8,874 nucleotides of DNA. Origin: Alphaproteobacteria bacterium (lineage in GTDB: Bacteria > Pseudomonadota > Alphaproteobacteria > Rhodobacterales > Rhodobacteraceae). How positions within the stretch are numbered: position 1 is the first letter of the stretch; each line of letters begins with the position of its first letter. The notes below the pieces were generated by a model. That model worked only from the letters and a program-made list of their open reading frames with translations. It searched no databases and was not told where the DNA came from. The stretch lies in NCBI GenBank assembly GCA_030428025.1, contig JAUIBJ010000095.1, forward strand, positions 1 through 8,874, read 5' to 3'. Positions 1 through 5,984 of the stretch are shown piece after piece. Position numbers and translations under genes: made by a program.

Positions 1-557
1 GCAAGGGCGAGGTGACGGTTTCGGAAGACGAACAGCCCGGCAAGGCGCGGCCCGAGAAGATCCCGCAGCTCAAGCCGGCCTTCCGCAAGGACGGAACGGT
101 GACGCCCGCCAATTCCTCCTCGATCTCGGACGGGGCGGCGGCACTGGTTCTGGCCTCGCGCGAGGCGGTGGAGGCGCGGGGGCTAGCCATTCGCGCCCGC
201 ATTCTCGGCCATGCCAGCCACGCCCAGGCGCCGGGCTGGTTCACCACCGCGCCGGTGCCGGCGGCACAGAAGCTTTTGAAGAAGATCGGCTGGTCGATAG
301 ACGATGTGGACCTTTGGGAGGTGAACGAGGCCTTCGCCGTGGTGCCGATGGCCTTCATGCACGAAATGGGCCTGCCCCGCGATAAGGTGAACGTGAACGG
401 CGGGGCCTGCGCGCTTGGCCATCCGATCGGCGCGAGCGGCGCGCGAATCATGGTGACGCTGCTCAATGCTCTGGAAAAACGCGGGCTTAAACGCGGCGTG
501 GCGGCCATCTGCATCGGCGGCGGCGAGGGCACGGCCATCGCCATCGAGCGGGTCTAG
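1..557 (+). CDS. Thiolase family protein (acetyl-CoA C-acetyltransferase), C-terminal part, cut by the window start
   Basis: The visible frame is open from the window edge (first whole codon at 3) to TAG at 555-557, about 185 residues. It is the C-terminal half of a cytosolic thiolase, which condenses or cleaves acyl-CoA and acetyl-CoA in acetoacetyl-CoA/PHB formation or beta-oxidation. Visible landmarks are the NEAFA segment (codons near 325-339), the signature NVNGGACALGHPIGASGAR with the catalytic His codon at 420-422, and the C-terminal CIGGGEGTAIAIE with the catalytic Cys codon at 510-512. The glycine loop reads GGGEG where many thiolases have GGGMG or GGGQG. The nucleophilic Cys of the N-terminal half lies outside the window, so activity and exact subclass (biosynthetic or degradative) cannot be settled. 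The stop codon overlaps the stop of the convergent acetyltransferase gene. Family assignment is firm; substrate is not. Confidence 0.95.
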   Translation, partial: KGEVTVSEDEQPGKARPEKIPQLKPAFRKDGTVTPANSSSISDGAAALVLASREAVEARGLAIRARILGHASHAQAPGWFTTAPVPAAQKLLKKIGWSIDDVDLWEVNEAFAVVPMAFMHEMGLPRDKVNVNGGACALGHPIGASGARIMVTLLNALEKRGLKRGVAAICIGGGEGTAIAIERV

Positions 558-1018
558 CCGGCCTCCAGGTCGCGCCGCATCGTGGCCATGCCGCCGCGGC
601 GCGACAGTTCCTCATAACCCGACTTCCGATAGAGGTTCAGCGCCGGTTCGTTGTCCAGTTCCACCTTCAGGGTGATGCTGAGCGCGCCTAGGCCGCGCGC
701 CGCCTCTTCGGCCAGCCGGGCCAGTTCCTCTCCCGTACCGCCGCGCATCTCCTCCATGACAAACACATAGGTCAGGTGTCGCACTTCCGGCCCGACGCCC
801 ACGCGCAGGGCGAAAAATCCCACCTCGCGCCCGTCTCCGTCGAGCAGGTAGAAGGATTCGTCGTCCACCTCCTGCAGCCAGCGCATCCGCCATTCGCCCT
901 CGTCGAACGGATACCGCGCATGAGGATTCACCAGGGCCAGATCGGCCTCGTCCTGCAAAAGCCCCGCAAGCGGGGCCAGATCGCGTTCCTGATTGTGGCG
1001 CAGGCTCAGGGTCGTCAT
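554..1018 (-). CDS. GNAT family N-acetyltransferase, substrate unknown
   Basis: A 154-residue protein, the usual size for a single GNAT domain, which transfers acetyl from acetyl-CoA to an amine. The acetyl-CoA loop is seen as RGGTGEEL (residues 92-99) after the beta strand HLTYVFVMEE. The C-terminal GNAT pattern NEPALNLYRKSGYEEL spans residues 123-138, with Tyr130 in the position often used as general acid. The frame stays open upstream to 1165, but I place the start at ATG 1018 because AAGGAG (1030-1025, minus strand) lies six bases before it and the GNAT fold begins there (MTTLSLRHNQERDLAPL). The stop (554-556) lies inside the thiolase stop overlap. Neighbours give no clue to the acceptor; protein N-terminal, amino-acid or antibiotic acetylation are all possible. 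A terminator-like hairpin falls in its codons 15-21. Confidence 0.85.
   Translation of the reverse strand: MTTLSLRHNQERDLAPLAGLLQDEADLALVNPHARYPFDEGEWRMRWLQEVDDESFYLLDGDGREVGFFALRVGVGPEVRHLTYVFVMEEMRGGTGEELARLAEEAARGLGALSITLKVELDNEPALNLYRKSGYEELSRRGGMATMRRDLEAG
957..976 (-). repeat. Terminator-like hairpin inside the 5' part of the GNAT gene
   Basis: On the minus strand a perfect 7-bp GC arm, GCCCCGC with GCGGGGC (976-970 and 967-961, two-base spacer; realistically six pairs with a four-base loop), is followed at once by TTTT (960-957). This is the shape of an intrinsic terminator reading in the direction of the GNAT gene, about 40 bases after its start codon. It is within coding sequence (Leu-Ala-Pro-Leu-Ala-Gly-Leu-Leu), so it may be a chance product of GC-rich codons. 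The T tract is short. Terminator function is unproven. Confidence 0.3.
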
Positions 1019-1024
1019 GGGGCG

Positions 1025-1030
1025 CTCCTT
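1025..1030 (-). promoter_or_regulatory. Shine-Dalgarno site that fixes the GNAT start
   Basis: AAGGAG on the minus strand, six bases before ATG at 1018-1016. It decides the start against the upstream in-frame extension, which could begin as far up as 1165 but has low-complexity Arg/Pro-rich sequence typical of untranslated GC-rich DNA. Confidence 0.7.
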
Positions 1031-1146
1031 CGGCCGGGGATTCGCGTTTGGGGGCCGCACCTGCCATAGCCCCGGGGGGCGATGCAAGGGCGGGGCTTCA
1101 TGCAGCCGCTCCCGTTGAGCCACCTCGGCTCGCGCCCGCGCGCCCG

Positions 1147-1162
1147 TTAACGCTTCCTCAAC
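1147..1162. promoter_or_regulatory. CtrA-like motif in the comM upstream region
   Basis: The plus strand reads TTAA, seven bases, TCAAC; on the minus strand it reads TTGA, seven bases, TTAAC. The alphaproteobacterial CtrA consensus is TTAA-N7-TTAA(C), so there is one mismatch in one half. A second full GTTAAC word lies at 1179-1184, 33 bp from the first (1146-1151), about three helical turns. Both sit 28-66 bp before the comM start, where a response regulator could act, in an otherwise very GC-rich gap. The same 193-bp gap (1019-1211) also has a 7-bp inverted repeat AGCCCCG/CGGGGCT at 1068-1074 and 1091-1097, nearer the GNAT gene. I see no convincing -35/-10 pair. Binding is an inference. Confidence 0.35.
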
Positions 1163-1211
1163 CATTCCGCCCCACCTTGTTAACCAATTCTGACAGTGCA
1201 GAGGATGCGCG

Positions 1212-2726
1212 ATGGTCGCCCGCGCCTATACGGTCGCGTTCGAAGGGGTCGAGGCCAAACCGGTCGAGGTGCAATGCGCCATCACCGCCGGCATGCCCGG
1301 CTTTTCGCTCGTCGGCCTGCCCGACAAGGCGGTGACCGAGGCGCGCGACCGGGTGCGTACGGCGCTTACCTCCATGGCCATCGCTCTTCCGTCCAAGCGG
1401 ATCACCATAAACCTCTCCCCCGCCGACATGCCCAAGGAAGGCAGCCATTTCGACCTGCCCATCGCGCTGGCCCTGCTGGCAGCGCTCGAGATCATCCCGG
1501 CCGACGCCGTCGAGGGCACCTGTTCCCTGGGCGAGCTTTCGCTCGACGGCTCGCTCTTGCCGGTGATCGGCGCCCTGCCCGCCGCCATGTCGGCAGCCGA
1601 GGCCGACCGCACGCTTCTCTGTCCCAAAGGCTCGGGCCCCGAAGCCGCCTGGGTGGGGGCGGCACAGGTGATCGGTGCGGCTACGCTTGCCGATGTGGTG
1701 CGCCACTATACCGGCCAGTCGCCCCTTGCCCCGGCCGAGCCGGGCGAGGTGCTGGCCGAAGCCGCGGGGCGCGACCTGTCGGATGTGAAAGGACAGGAAC
1801 GCGCCAAACGCGCGCTGGAGATCGCCGCCGCCGGGCGGCACCACCTGATGATGGTAGGCACACCCGGCTCGGGCAAATCGATGCTCGCCGCGCGCCTGCC
1901 CGGCCTTCTGCCCCCACTCTCGGCGCGCGAGGCGCTTGAAACCTCGATGATCCATTCGCTGGCTGGCCTGATCAAGGAAGGCGGTATCAGCCGCGCCCGC
2001 CCCTTCCGCGAGCCGCACCACACCGCCTCGATGGCCGCCATCGTCGGAGGCGGCCGCCGCGCCTCGCCAGGCGAAATAAGCCTTGCGCATAACGGCGTGC
2101 TCTTCATGGACGAATTTCCCGAATTCACCCGTCAGGTTCTGGAAACCCTGCGCCAGCCCATCGAGACGGGCGAGGTGGTGGTCGCCCGCGCCAATGCCCA
2201 TGTGAAATACCCCTGCCGTTTCATGCTGGTGGCCGCCGCCAACCCCTGCAAATGCGGCTATCTGCCCGACCCGGCCCGCGCCTGCGCCCGCGCGCCCGCC
2301 TGCGGTGAGGATTACATGAACCGCATCTCCGGTCCCCTGATGGACCGGTTCGATCTGCGCGTCGAGGTGCCACCGGTGCCCTATACCGATCTCGACCTGC
2401 CCGCCTCGGGGGAAAGCTCCGCCACCGTCGCAGCCCGAGTGCAGGCGGCACGGGCGGTGCAGGAGGCACGGTTCCGAGATCGGCCAGACATGCATCTCAA
2501 CGCCGATGCCGAAGGCGAGGTGCTGACCCGGATCGCCACGCCCGACGCCGAGGGACGCGAACTGCTCAACCGGGTGGCCGACCGCTTCGGCCTGTCGGCG
2601 CGGGGCTATCACCGGGTGCTGCGCGTGGCCCGCACGATCGCCGATCTCGACGGCTCCGAAGAAGTCCGCCGCCCGCATGTGGCCGAGGCGGTCAGCTATC
2701 GTCTGAGCGCGGTGAAAGGGAGCTGA
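1212..2726 (+). CDS. comM: ComM/YifB family Mg-chelatase-like AAA+ ATPase
   Basis: A 504-residue cytosolic protein, the normal length of the ComM/YifB family. ComM is a hexameric helicase that drives branch migration while incoming single-stranded DNA is recombined during natural transformation. Domains in order: an N-terminal Lon-protease-like ChlI domain (about residues 15-140, with GMPGFSLVGLPDKAV and INLSPAD), an AAA+ core with Walker A GTPGSGKS (216-223) and Walker B VLFMDEF (296-302), then a C-terminal helical domain (about 405-500, with GLSARGYHRVLRVARTIADL). A cysteine cluster C346, C348, C358, C364 in NPCKCGY... matches the family's putative metal-binding loop. ATG at 1212 is chosen because GAGG (1201-1204) lies seven bases upstream and the ARAYTVAF start is typical. 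The 3' end overlaps the convergent hydrolase gene by 35 bp. A CtrA-like motif precedes it. All key motifs are intact. Confidence 0.96.
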   Translation: MVARAYTVAFEGVEAKPVEVQCAITAGMPGFSLVGLPDKAVTEARDRVRTALTSMAIALPSKRITINLSPADMPKEGSHFDLPIALALLAALEIIPADAVEGTCSLGELSLDGSLLPVIGALPAAMSAAEADRTLLCPKGSGPEAAWVGAAQVIGAATLADVVRHYTGQSPLAPAEPGEVLAEAAGRDLSDVKGQERAKRALEIAAAGRHHLMMVGTPGSGKSMLAARLPGLLPPLSAREALETSMIHSLAGLIKEGGISRARPFREPHHTASMAAIVGGGRRASPGEISLAHNGVLFMDEFPEFTRQVLETLRQPIETGEVVVARANAHVKYPCRFMLVAAANPCKCGYLPDPARACARAPACGEDYMNRISGPLMDRFDLRVEVPPVPYTDLDLPASGESSATVAARVQAARAVQEARFRDRPDMHLNADAEGEVLTRIATPDAEGRELLNRVADRFGLSARGYHRVLRVARTIADLDGSEEVRRPHVAEAVSYRLSAVKGS

Positions 2727-3603
2727 TCCAGCCGGCCAACCGGCGAAGTGTCGCTCGCGCCTCGGGCAACAGACCGTGAAAGAACGGCCAGACATGCGGC
2801 AGGTCGTGGGCGATTCGGGTCGTCACCGCCACGCCCTCGGCCTCAAGATGTCGGGCCATGCGGCGCGTGTCGTCGAGCAGAATCTCGGCATCGCTCGCCG
2901 TCAGCCAGACAGGCGGCGCACCGGTGAACCCGGCGAACAGCGGCGAGGCGCGCGGATCGGCCGGGTCGGCGTCGCCGAGATACATCCCGGCGATCTCTCC
3001 CACCCGATCGGCGGGCAGCAGCACGTCCGCCCCCGCATTGGCCTGCACGCTTTCCCCCGAATAGGTCATGTCCGTCAGGGGCGAGAAGGCGAAAAGCCCA
3101 AGCGGCCGCGGCCCGCTCTCGGCAAGGATTTCGGCCAGAAGCGCCAGTGACAGCCCGCCGCCGGCACTGTCCCCGCCCAGGATCACCCCGCCGGGCCGTC
3201 GGGCCACGTCCTGCCAGACGGCGCGGGCATCCTCCAGCGCCGCCGGAAAGGGGTGCTCGGGCGCAAGCCGGTAATCGGGCAGGCAGGCCGGCAGGCCCGT
3301 CAGATGCGACAGCCGGGCGAGCATGGCGCGATGGGTGGTGGAGGAGCCGAAGACATAGCCGCCGCCGTGGAAATGCAGGATGAGCGGGGCGGCTTCGCGC
3401 GTCACCCCGCGCGCCCTCGCCCATTGCACCGGCACCCCGCCCAGCCTTTCCCGCGTATATCGCGTGCCGAAGGGTCCATGGAAAAACAGCCGCGTGCGGC
3501 GTTCGAAGGAGCGGCGAAGGGCCTGCGGGTCGTCCGCGCGGCGCAGCATCGGCTTTTCGGTCAGACGCAGCCAGGGGTTGAGGATATGCCGCGCGAGGCT
3601 CAC
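2692..3603 (-). CDS. Alpha/beta hydrolase, hormone-sensitive-lipase (family IV) type esterase
   Basis: A 303-residue esterase-like protein with no signal peptide seen. Family IV features are clear: oxyanion-hole motif HGGGY (residues 79-83), YRLAPEHPFPAALED (111-125), nucleophile elbow GDSAGGG with Ser146, an acid in the SDAEILLDD segment (aligned to the usual D-x-L-x-D-D pattern this would be Glu240, with Asp238 the alternative), and His270 in LPHVWPFF. It probably hydrolyses short-chain acyl esters; the real substrate is unknown. The start is GTG at 3603, whose GTGA overlaps the gshB stop TGA by four bases, implying translational coupling and co-transcription downstream of gshB. Its last ten or so codons lie antisense to the end of comM. 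No functional link to glutathione is evident from sequence; an association with GSH metabolism would be guesswork. Confidence 0.9.
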   Translation of the reverse strand: MSLARHILNPWLRLTEKPMLRRADDPQALRRSFERRTRLFFHGPFGTRYTRERLGGVPVQWARARGVTREAAPLILHFHGGGYVFGSSTTHRAMLARLSHLTGLPACLPDYRLAPEHPFPAALEDARAVWQDVARRPGGVILGGDSAGGGLSLALLAEILAESGPRPLGLFAFSPLTDMTYSGESVQANAGADVLLPADRVGEIAGMYLGDADPADPRASPLFAGFTGAPPVWLTASDAEILLDDTRRMARHLEAEGVAVTTRIAHDLPHVWPFFHGLLPEARATLRRLAGWISSLSPRSDDS

Positions 3604-4535
3604 CCCCGCTTCGCCTCGATCGCCTCCCAGATCATTTCGGCAACATTGATCTCGTCAAACCGCTCCAGCTCCTGAATGCCGGTGGGCGAGGTCACGTTGA
3701 TCTCCGTAAGATAGGTGCCGATCACGTCGATTCCGACAAAGACCTGCCCCTTCTCTCGCAGGCGCGGGCCGATGACGCGGCAGATCTCGCGGTCGCGGTC
3801 ACTCAGCGCCACCTTCTCGGGCCGGCCGCCCACATGCATGTTCGACCGCGTCTCGCCCTCGCCGGGGATGCGGTTGATCGCCCCCACCGGCTCGCCATCC
3901 ACCAGGATCACCCGCTTGTCGCCGTTCTTGATCTCGGGCAGGTATTTCTGCGCGATGAGCGGCTCGCGGCTGAAGCCGGTGAAAAGCTCGTGCAGCGAGG
4001 CGAGGTTGCGGTCGCTTTCGGGCAGGTGAAAGACACCGGCGCCACCGTTGCCGTAAAGCGGCTTGAGGATGATGTCGCCATGCTCGGCCCGGAATGCCTT
4101 GATCCTGTCCAGATCGCGGGCGATGGCCGTGGGCGGCATCAGTTCGGGGAAATCGAGGATCAGCAGCTTTTCGGGAAAGTTGCGCACCCAGAAGGGATCG
4201 TTCACCACCAGCGTGCCGGGCGCAAGCCGCTGCAACAGGTGGGTTGTGGTGATGTAGAACATGTCGAAGGGCGGGTCCTGCCTGAGCCAGACCACATCCA
4301 TCTCCGACAGATCGAAGAGCCGCGCTTCGCCAAGGCTGAAATGATCTCCCTTGACCCGCCGCACCGTCAGCGGCCAGCCCCAAGCCTCGACCCGTCCCTG
4401 GTTATAGGCCAGCCTGTCGGGCGTGTAGTAGAACAGCTCGTGCCCCCGCGCCTGTGCCTCCTCGGCCAGCCGGAAGGTGCTGTCGGCGGCGATGTCGATC
4501 GGGCCGATCGGGTCCATCTGAAAGGCGATTTTCAT
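3600..4535 (-). CDS. gshB: Glutathione synthetase
   Basis: A 311-residue ATP-grasp ligase (E. coli GshB is 316) that joins gamma-glutamylcysteine and glycine with ATP to make glutathione in the cytosol. It begins MKIAFQMDPIGPIDI as in the family. Recognisable segments: LRQDPPFDMFYITTTHLL (84-101), VNDPFWVRNFPEKL (111-124, with N112 and R118), the ATP-grasp glycine loop KPLYGNGGAGVF (158-169), GETRSNMHVGGRPE (227-240) and the Mg/substrate segment GIDVIGTYLTEINVTSPTGIQE (268-289). ATG at 4535 is chosen over an in-frame TTG at 4577 because the family begins MKI and GGGGAG lies about four bases upstream. The gap to the yraN stop is 60 bp, the only real gap in this leftward cluster, so an internal promoter is possible. 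All substrate-binding motifs look intact. Confidence 0.97.
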   Translation of the reverse strand: MKIAFQMDPIGPIDIAADSTFRLAEEAQARGHELFYYTPDRLAYNQGRVEAWGWPLTVRRVKGDHFSLGEARLFDLSEMDVVWLRQDPPFDMFYITTTHLLQRLAPGTLVVNDPFWVRNFPEKLLILDFPELMPPTAIARDLDRIKAFRAEHGDIILKPLYGNGGAGVFHLPESDRNLASLHELFTGFSREPLIAQKYLPEIKNGDKRVILVDGEPVGAINRIPGEGETRSNMHVGGRPEKVALSDRDREICRVIGPRLREKGQVFVGIDVIGTYLTEINVTSPTGIQELERFDEINVAEMIWEAIEAKRG

Positions 4536-4595
4536 GGGGCTCCCCGGCAATGTCCGTGCAGCCTTTACATGCGCCAAAGGGCCGGGGGTTGCAAA

Positions 4596-5036
4596 TCAGA
4601 AATGGCTGAAGGCCGCCTCGCGAAGCTCGACTCTGCCCTGACCGTCGACCGCCGCGAGGTCGAATCGCACGTCGGAAAGCTGCCCCATGGGGGTGTGGGC
4701 CAGATATTCCGACGCCGCCGCGTGGATACGGCGCATCTGATCGGGGCGGAGCCGTTCCGCCGCCGCGCCGAAGGAACGCGCCTGCTTCACCTCGCAGAAG
4801 ACATAGACGCCATCTTCCAGAAAGATCAGGTCTATCTCGCCACCCTGCCCGCGCCAGCGGGTGTCCAGAAGGTCGGCGCCGCGCCGGTCATAGGCCTGCG
4901 CCACCGCCCGTTCGGCGCTGAGCCCCGACAGATAGGCCCGCCGGCCCCGCCGCCGTTTCGCCCGTGCCGCGCCATCGGCTGACAGAGGGCCCTCCGCGAC
5001 CGCCTCGGCCCGATCCATTCTTGAATGCGTCGTCAT
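4596..5036 (-). CDS. yraN: YraN/UPF0102 family endonuclease-like protein
   Basis: A 146-residue cytosolic protein of the YraN family, whose fold belongs to the PD-(D/E)XK nuclease superfamily; cellular role is not established. The nuclease-like signature is complete: GEIDLIF with Asp69, then FCEVKQARS with Glu82 and Lys84. The segment GLSAERAVAQAYDRRGADLLDTRWRG (38-63) is the usual N-terminal helix and strand. The family is about 115-130 residues, and the extra length here is an Arg/Ala-rich N-terminal tail of about 30 residues, so translation could begin a little downstream. ATG at 5036 is favoured because its ATGA overlaps the rsmI stop by four bases, a typical coupled junction. The persistent association of yraN with rsmI in many bacteria hints at a shared role in nucleic-acid metabolism, unproven. 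Confidence 0.93.
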   Translation of the reverse strand: MTTHSRMDRAEAVAEGPLSADGAARAKRRRGRRAYLSGLSAERAVAQAYDRRGADLLDTRWRGQGGEIDLIFLEDGVYVFCEVKQARSFGAAAERLRPDQMRRIHAAASEYLAHTPMGQLSDVRFDLAAVDGQGRVELREAAFSHF

Positions 5037-5896
5037 TCCGCACCTTTCGCCAGTTCCAGCGCCCGCTGATAGACCGGCCGCCGTTTCAGCCCCAGCTCTG
5101 CCGCGACCATATCCGCCGCATCCCGCACCGAATGCCCTTCCAGCGCCGTCTGCAACGCCCGGTCGATATCAATTTCCCTAACGTTTCCCGAATCACCCTG
5201 CCCCACCAGCACCACGATCTCGCCCTTGAGCGTCCGTTCCGCCGCCTGTTCCGCCAGTTCCGCCAGCGTCCCGCGCAGCACCTCCTCGAATTTCTTCGTG
5301 AGTTCCCGACAAAGCGCCGCCGGCCGGTCGCCGCCCAGAACCTCCGCCGCATCCTTCAGCATCGCCGCCGTGCGCCTGGGCGATTCGTACAAGATCAGCG
5401 TGCCCGGCACCTTCGCCAGCTCCCGGATCGCGGATTTCCGCTTGGTCGAACTGTTGGGCAGGAAGCCTGCGAAAAAGAACCGCTCCGCCGGCAGACCCGA
5501 CAGCGTCAGCGCCGTCACCGCCGCCGAGGGCCCCGGCGCCGAGATCAGCATGTGCCCCGCCGCCACCGTCGCGCGGGCCAGGTCGTAGCCAGGATCGGAA
5601 ATCATCGGCGTGCCGGCCTCTGAAGCGTAAACCACTGATTTCCCCGCCTCAAGCGCCGCAATGAGCCGCGGACGCACCTTGATGGCGTTGTGGTCGTGAT
5701 AGCTGATAAGCAGGCGCTCCCCCAGCGCCACGCCGTGGATATCCATGAGCTTGCGCAGGCTGCGCGTGTCCTCGGCCGCCAGAACATCCGCTGCAGCCAG
5801 AATGTCCAGCGCCCGCAGCGTGATGTCGCGCGCCGCACCGATGGGCGTCGCGATCAGGTAGAGGCCCGGCGTCAGTTTCGATTCGACCGGATTCAC
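5033..5896 (-). CDS. rsmI: 16S rRNA (cytidine(1402)-2'-O)-methyltransferase
   Basis: A 287-residue class III (tetrapyrrole-methylase fold) SAM-dependent enzyme, the same size as E. coli RsmI (286). It 2'-O-methylates C1402 of 16S rRNA in the decoding centre. Motifs: GLYLIATPIGAARDITLRAL (11-30), AAEDTR (40-45), SYHDHN (65-70), SEAGTPMISDPGY (92-104), ISAPGPSAAVTAL (118-130) and ILYESPRR (168-175). In the first motif the common Asn-Leu after ATPIG is Ala-Ala, and SEAGTP replaces SDAGTP; I believe both are tolerated in alphaproteobacteria. The start is GTG at 5896, supported by AGGAGG (5911-5906) nine bases upstream and by the protein beginning just before the first beta strand. It is the first gene of the leftward cluster and is divergent from lppC. 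Confidence 0.97.
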   Translation of the reverse strand: MNPVESKLTPGLYLIATPIGAARDITLRALDILAAADVLAAEDTRSLRKLMDIHGVALGERLLISYHDHNAIKVRPRLIAALEAGKSVVYASEAGTPMISDPGYDLARATVAAGHMLISAPGPSAAVTALTLSGLPAERFFFAGFLPNSSTKRKSAIRELAKVPGTLILYESPRRTAAMLKDAAEVLGGDRPAALCRELTKKFEEVLRGTLAELAEQAAERTLKGEIVVLVGQGDSGNVREIDIDRALQTALEGHSVRDAADMVAAELGLKRRPVYQRALELAKGAE

Positions 5897-5905
5897 CTCT
5901 GGACC

Positions 5906-5911
5906 CCTCCT
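5906..5911 (-). promoter_or_regulatory. Strong Shine-Dalgarno site for the GTG start of rsmI
   Basis: AGGAGG on the minus strand, nine bases before GTG 5896-5894. It supports a non-ATG start in a divergent 88-bp gap (5897-5984). The gap otherwise holds only the lppC ribosome site, an AT-rich GATAAT word on the minus strand, and GC-rich sequence with no clear terminator. Confidence 0.7.
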
Positions 5912-5984
5912 GCGTGACGTCTATTATCGGCCCGAACCCCGCGCGGGCGCCTGCCCCGCCGTCGATAAGGAGCGCACAGCCTTC

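Noticed and set aside
571..603. 8-bp inverted repeat CGCGCCGC/GCGGCGCG near the end of the GNAT gene as a bidirectional terminator
   Set aside because: The loop is 17 bases, there is no T tract on either side, and such GC arms are common by chance in this composition.
1019..1165. Upstream extension of the GNAT gene by 49 codons
   Set aside because: The extension is Arg/Pro-rich without family similarity, and a good Shine-Dalgarno site precedes the internal ATG at 1018.
1158..2795. 545-codon open frame on the minus strand across comM
   Set aside because: It lies wholly antisense to comM, whose family motifs are complete. Its translation is His/Gly/Arg-rich without recognisable domains, as expected for an antisense frame in GC-rich DNA.
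4564..4594. TTGCAA ... TGTAAA as an internal promoter for gshB
   Set aside because: Each hexamer matches only 4 of 6 and the spacer is 19 bases, so it is too weak to list as a feature.
3834..4982. 382-codon open frame on the plus strand across gshB and yraN
   Set aside because: Antisense to two conserved genes with complete motifs; no domain recognisable.
5923..5951. GATAAT on the minus strand as a -10 box for rsmI
   Set aside because: It is 5 of 6 to TATAAT and well placed before the ribosome site, but the -35 position reads GGCGCC, so no paired promoter can be supported.
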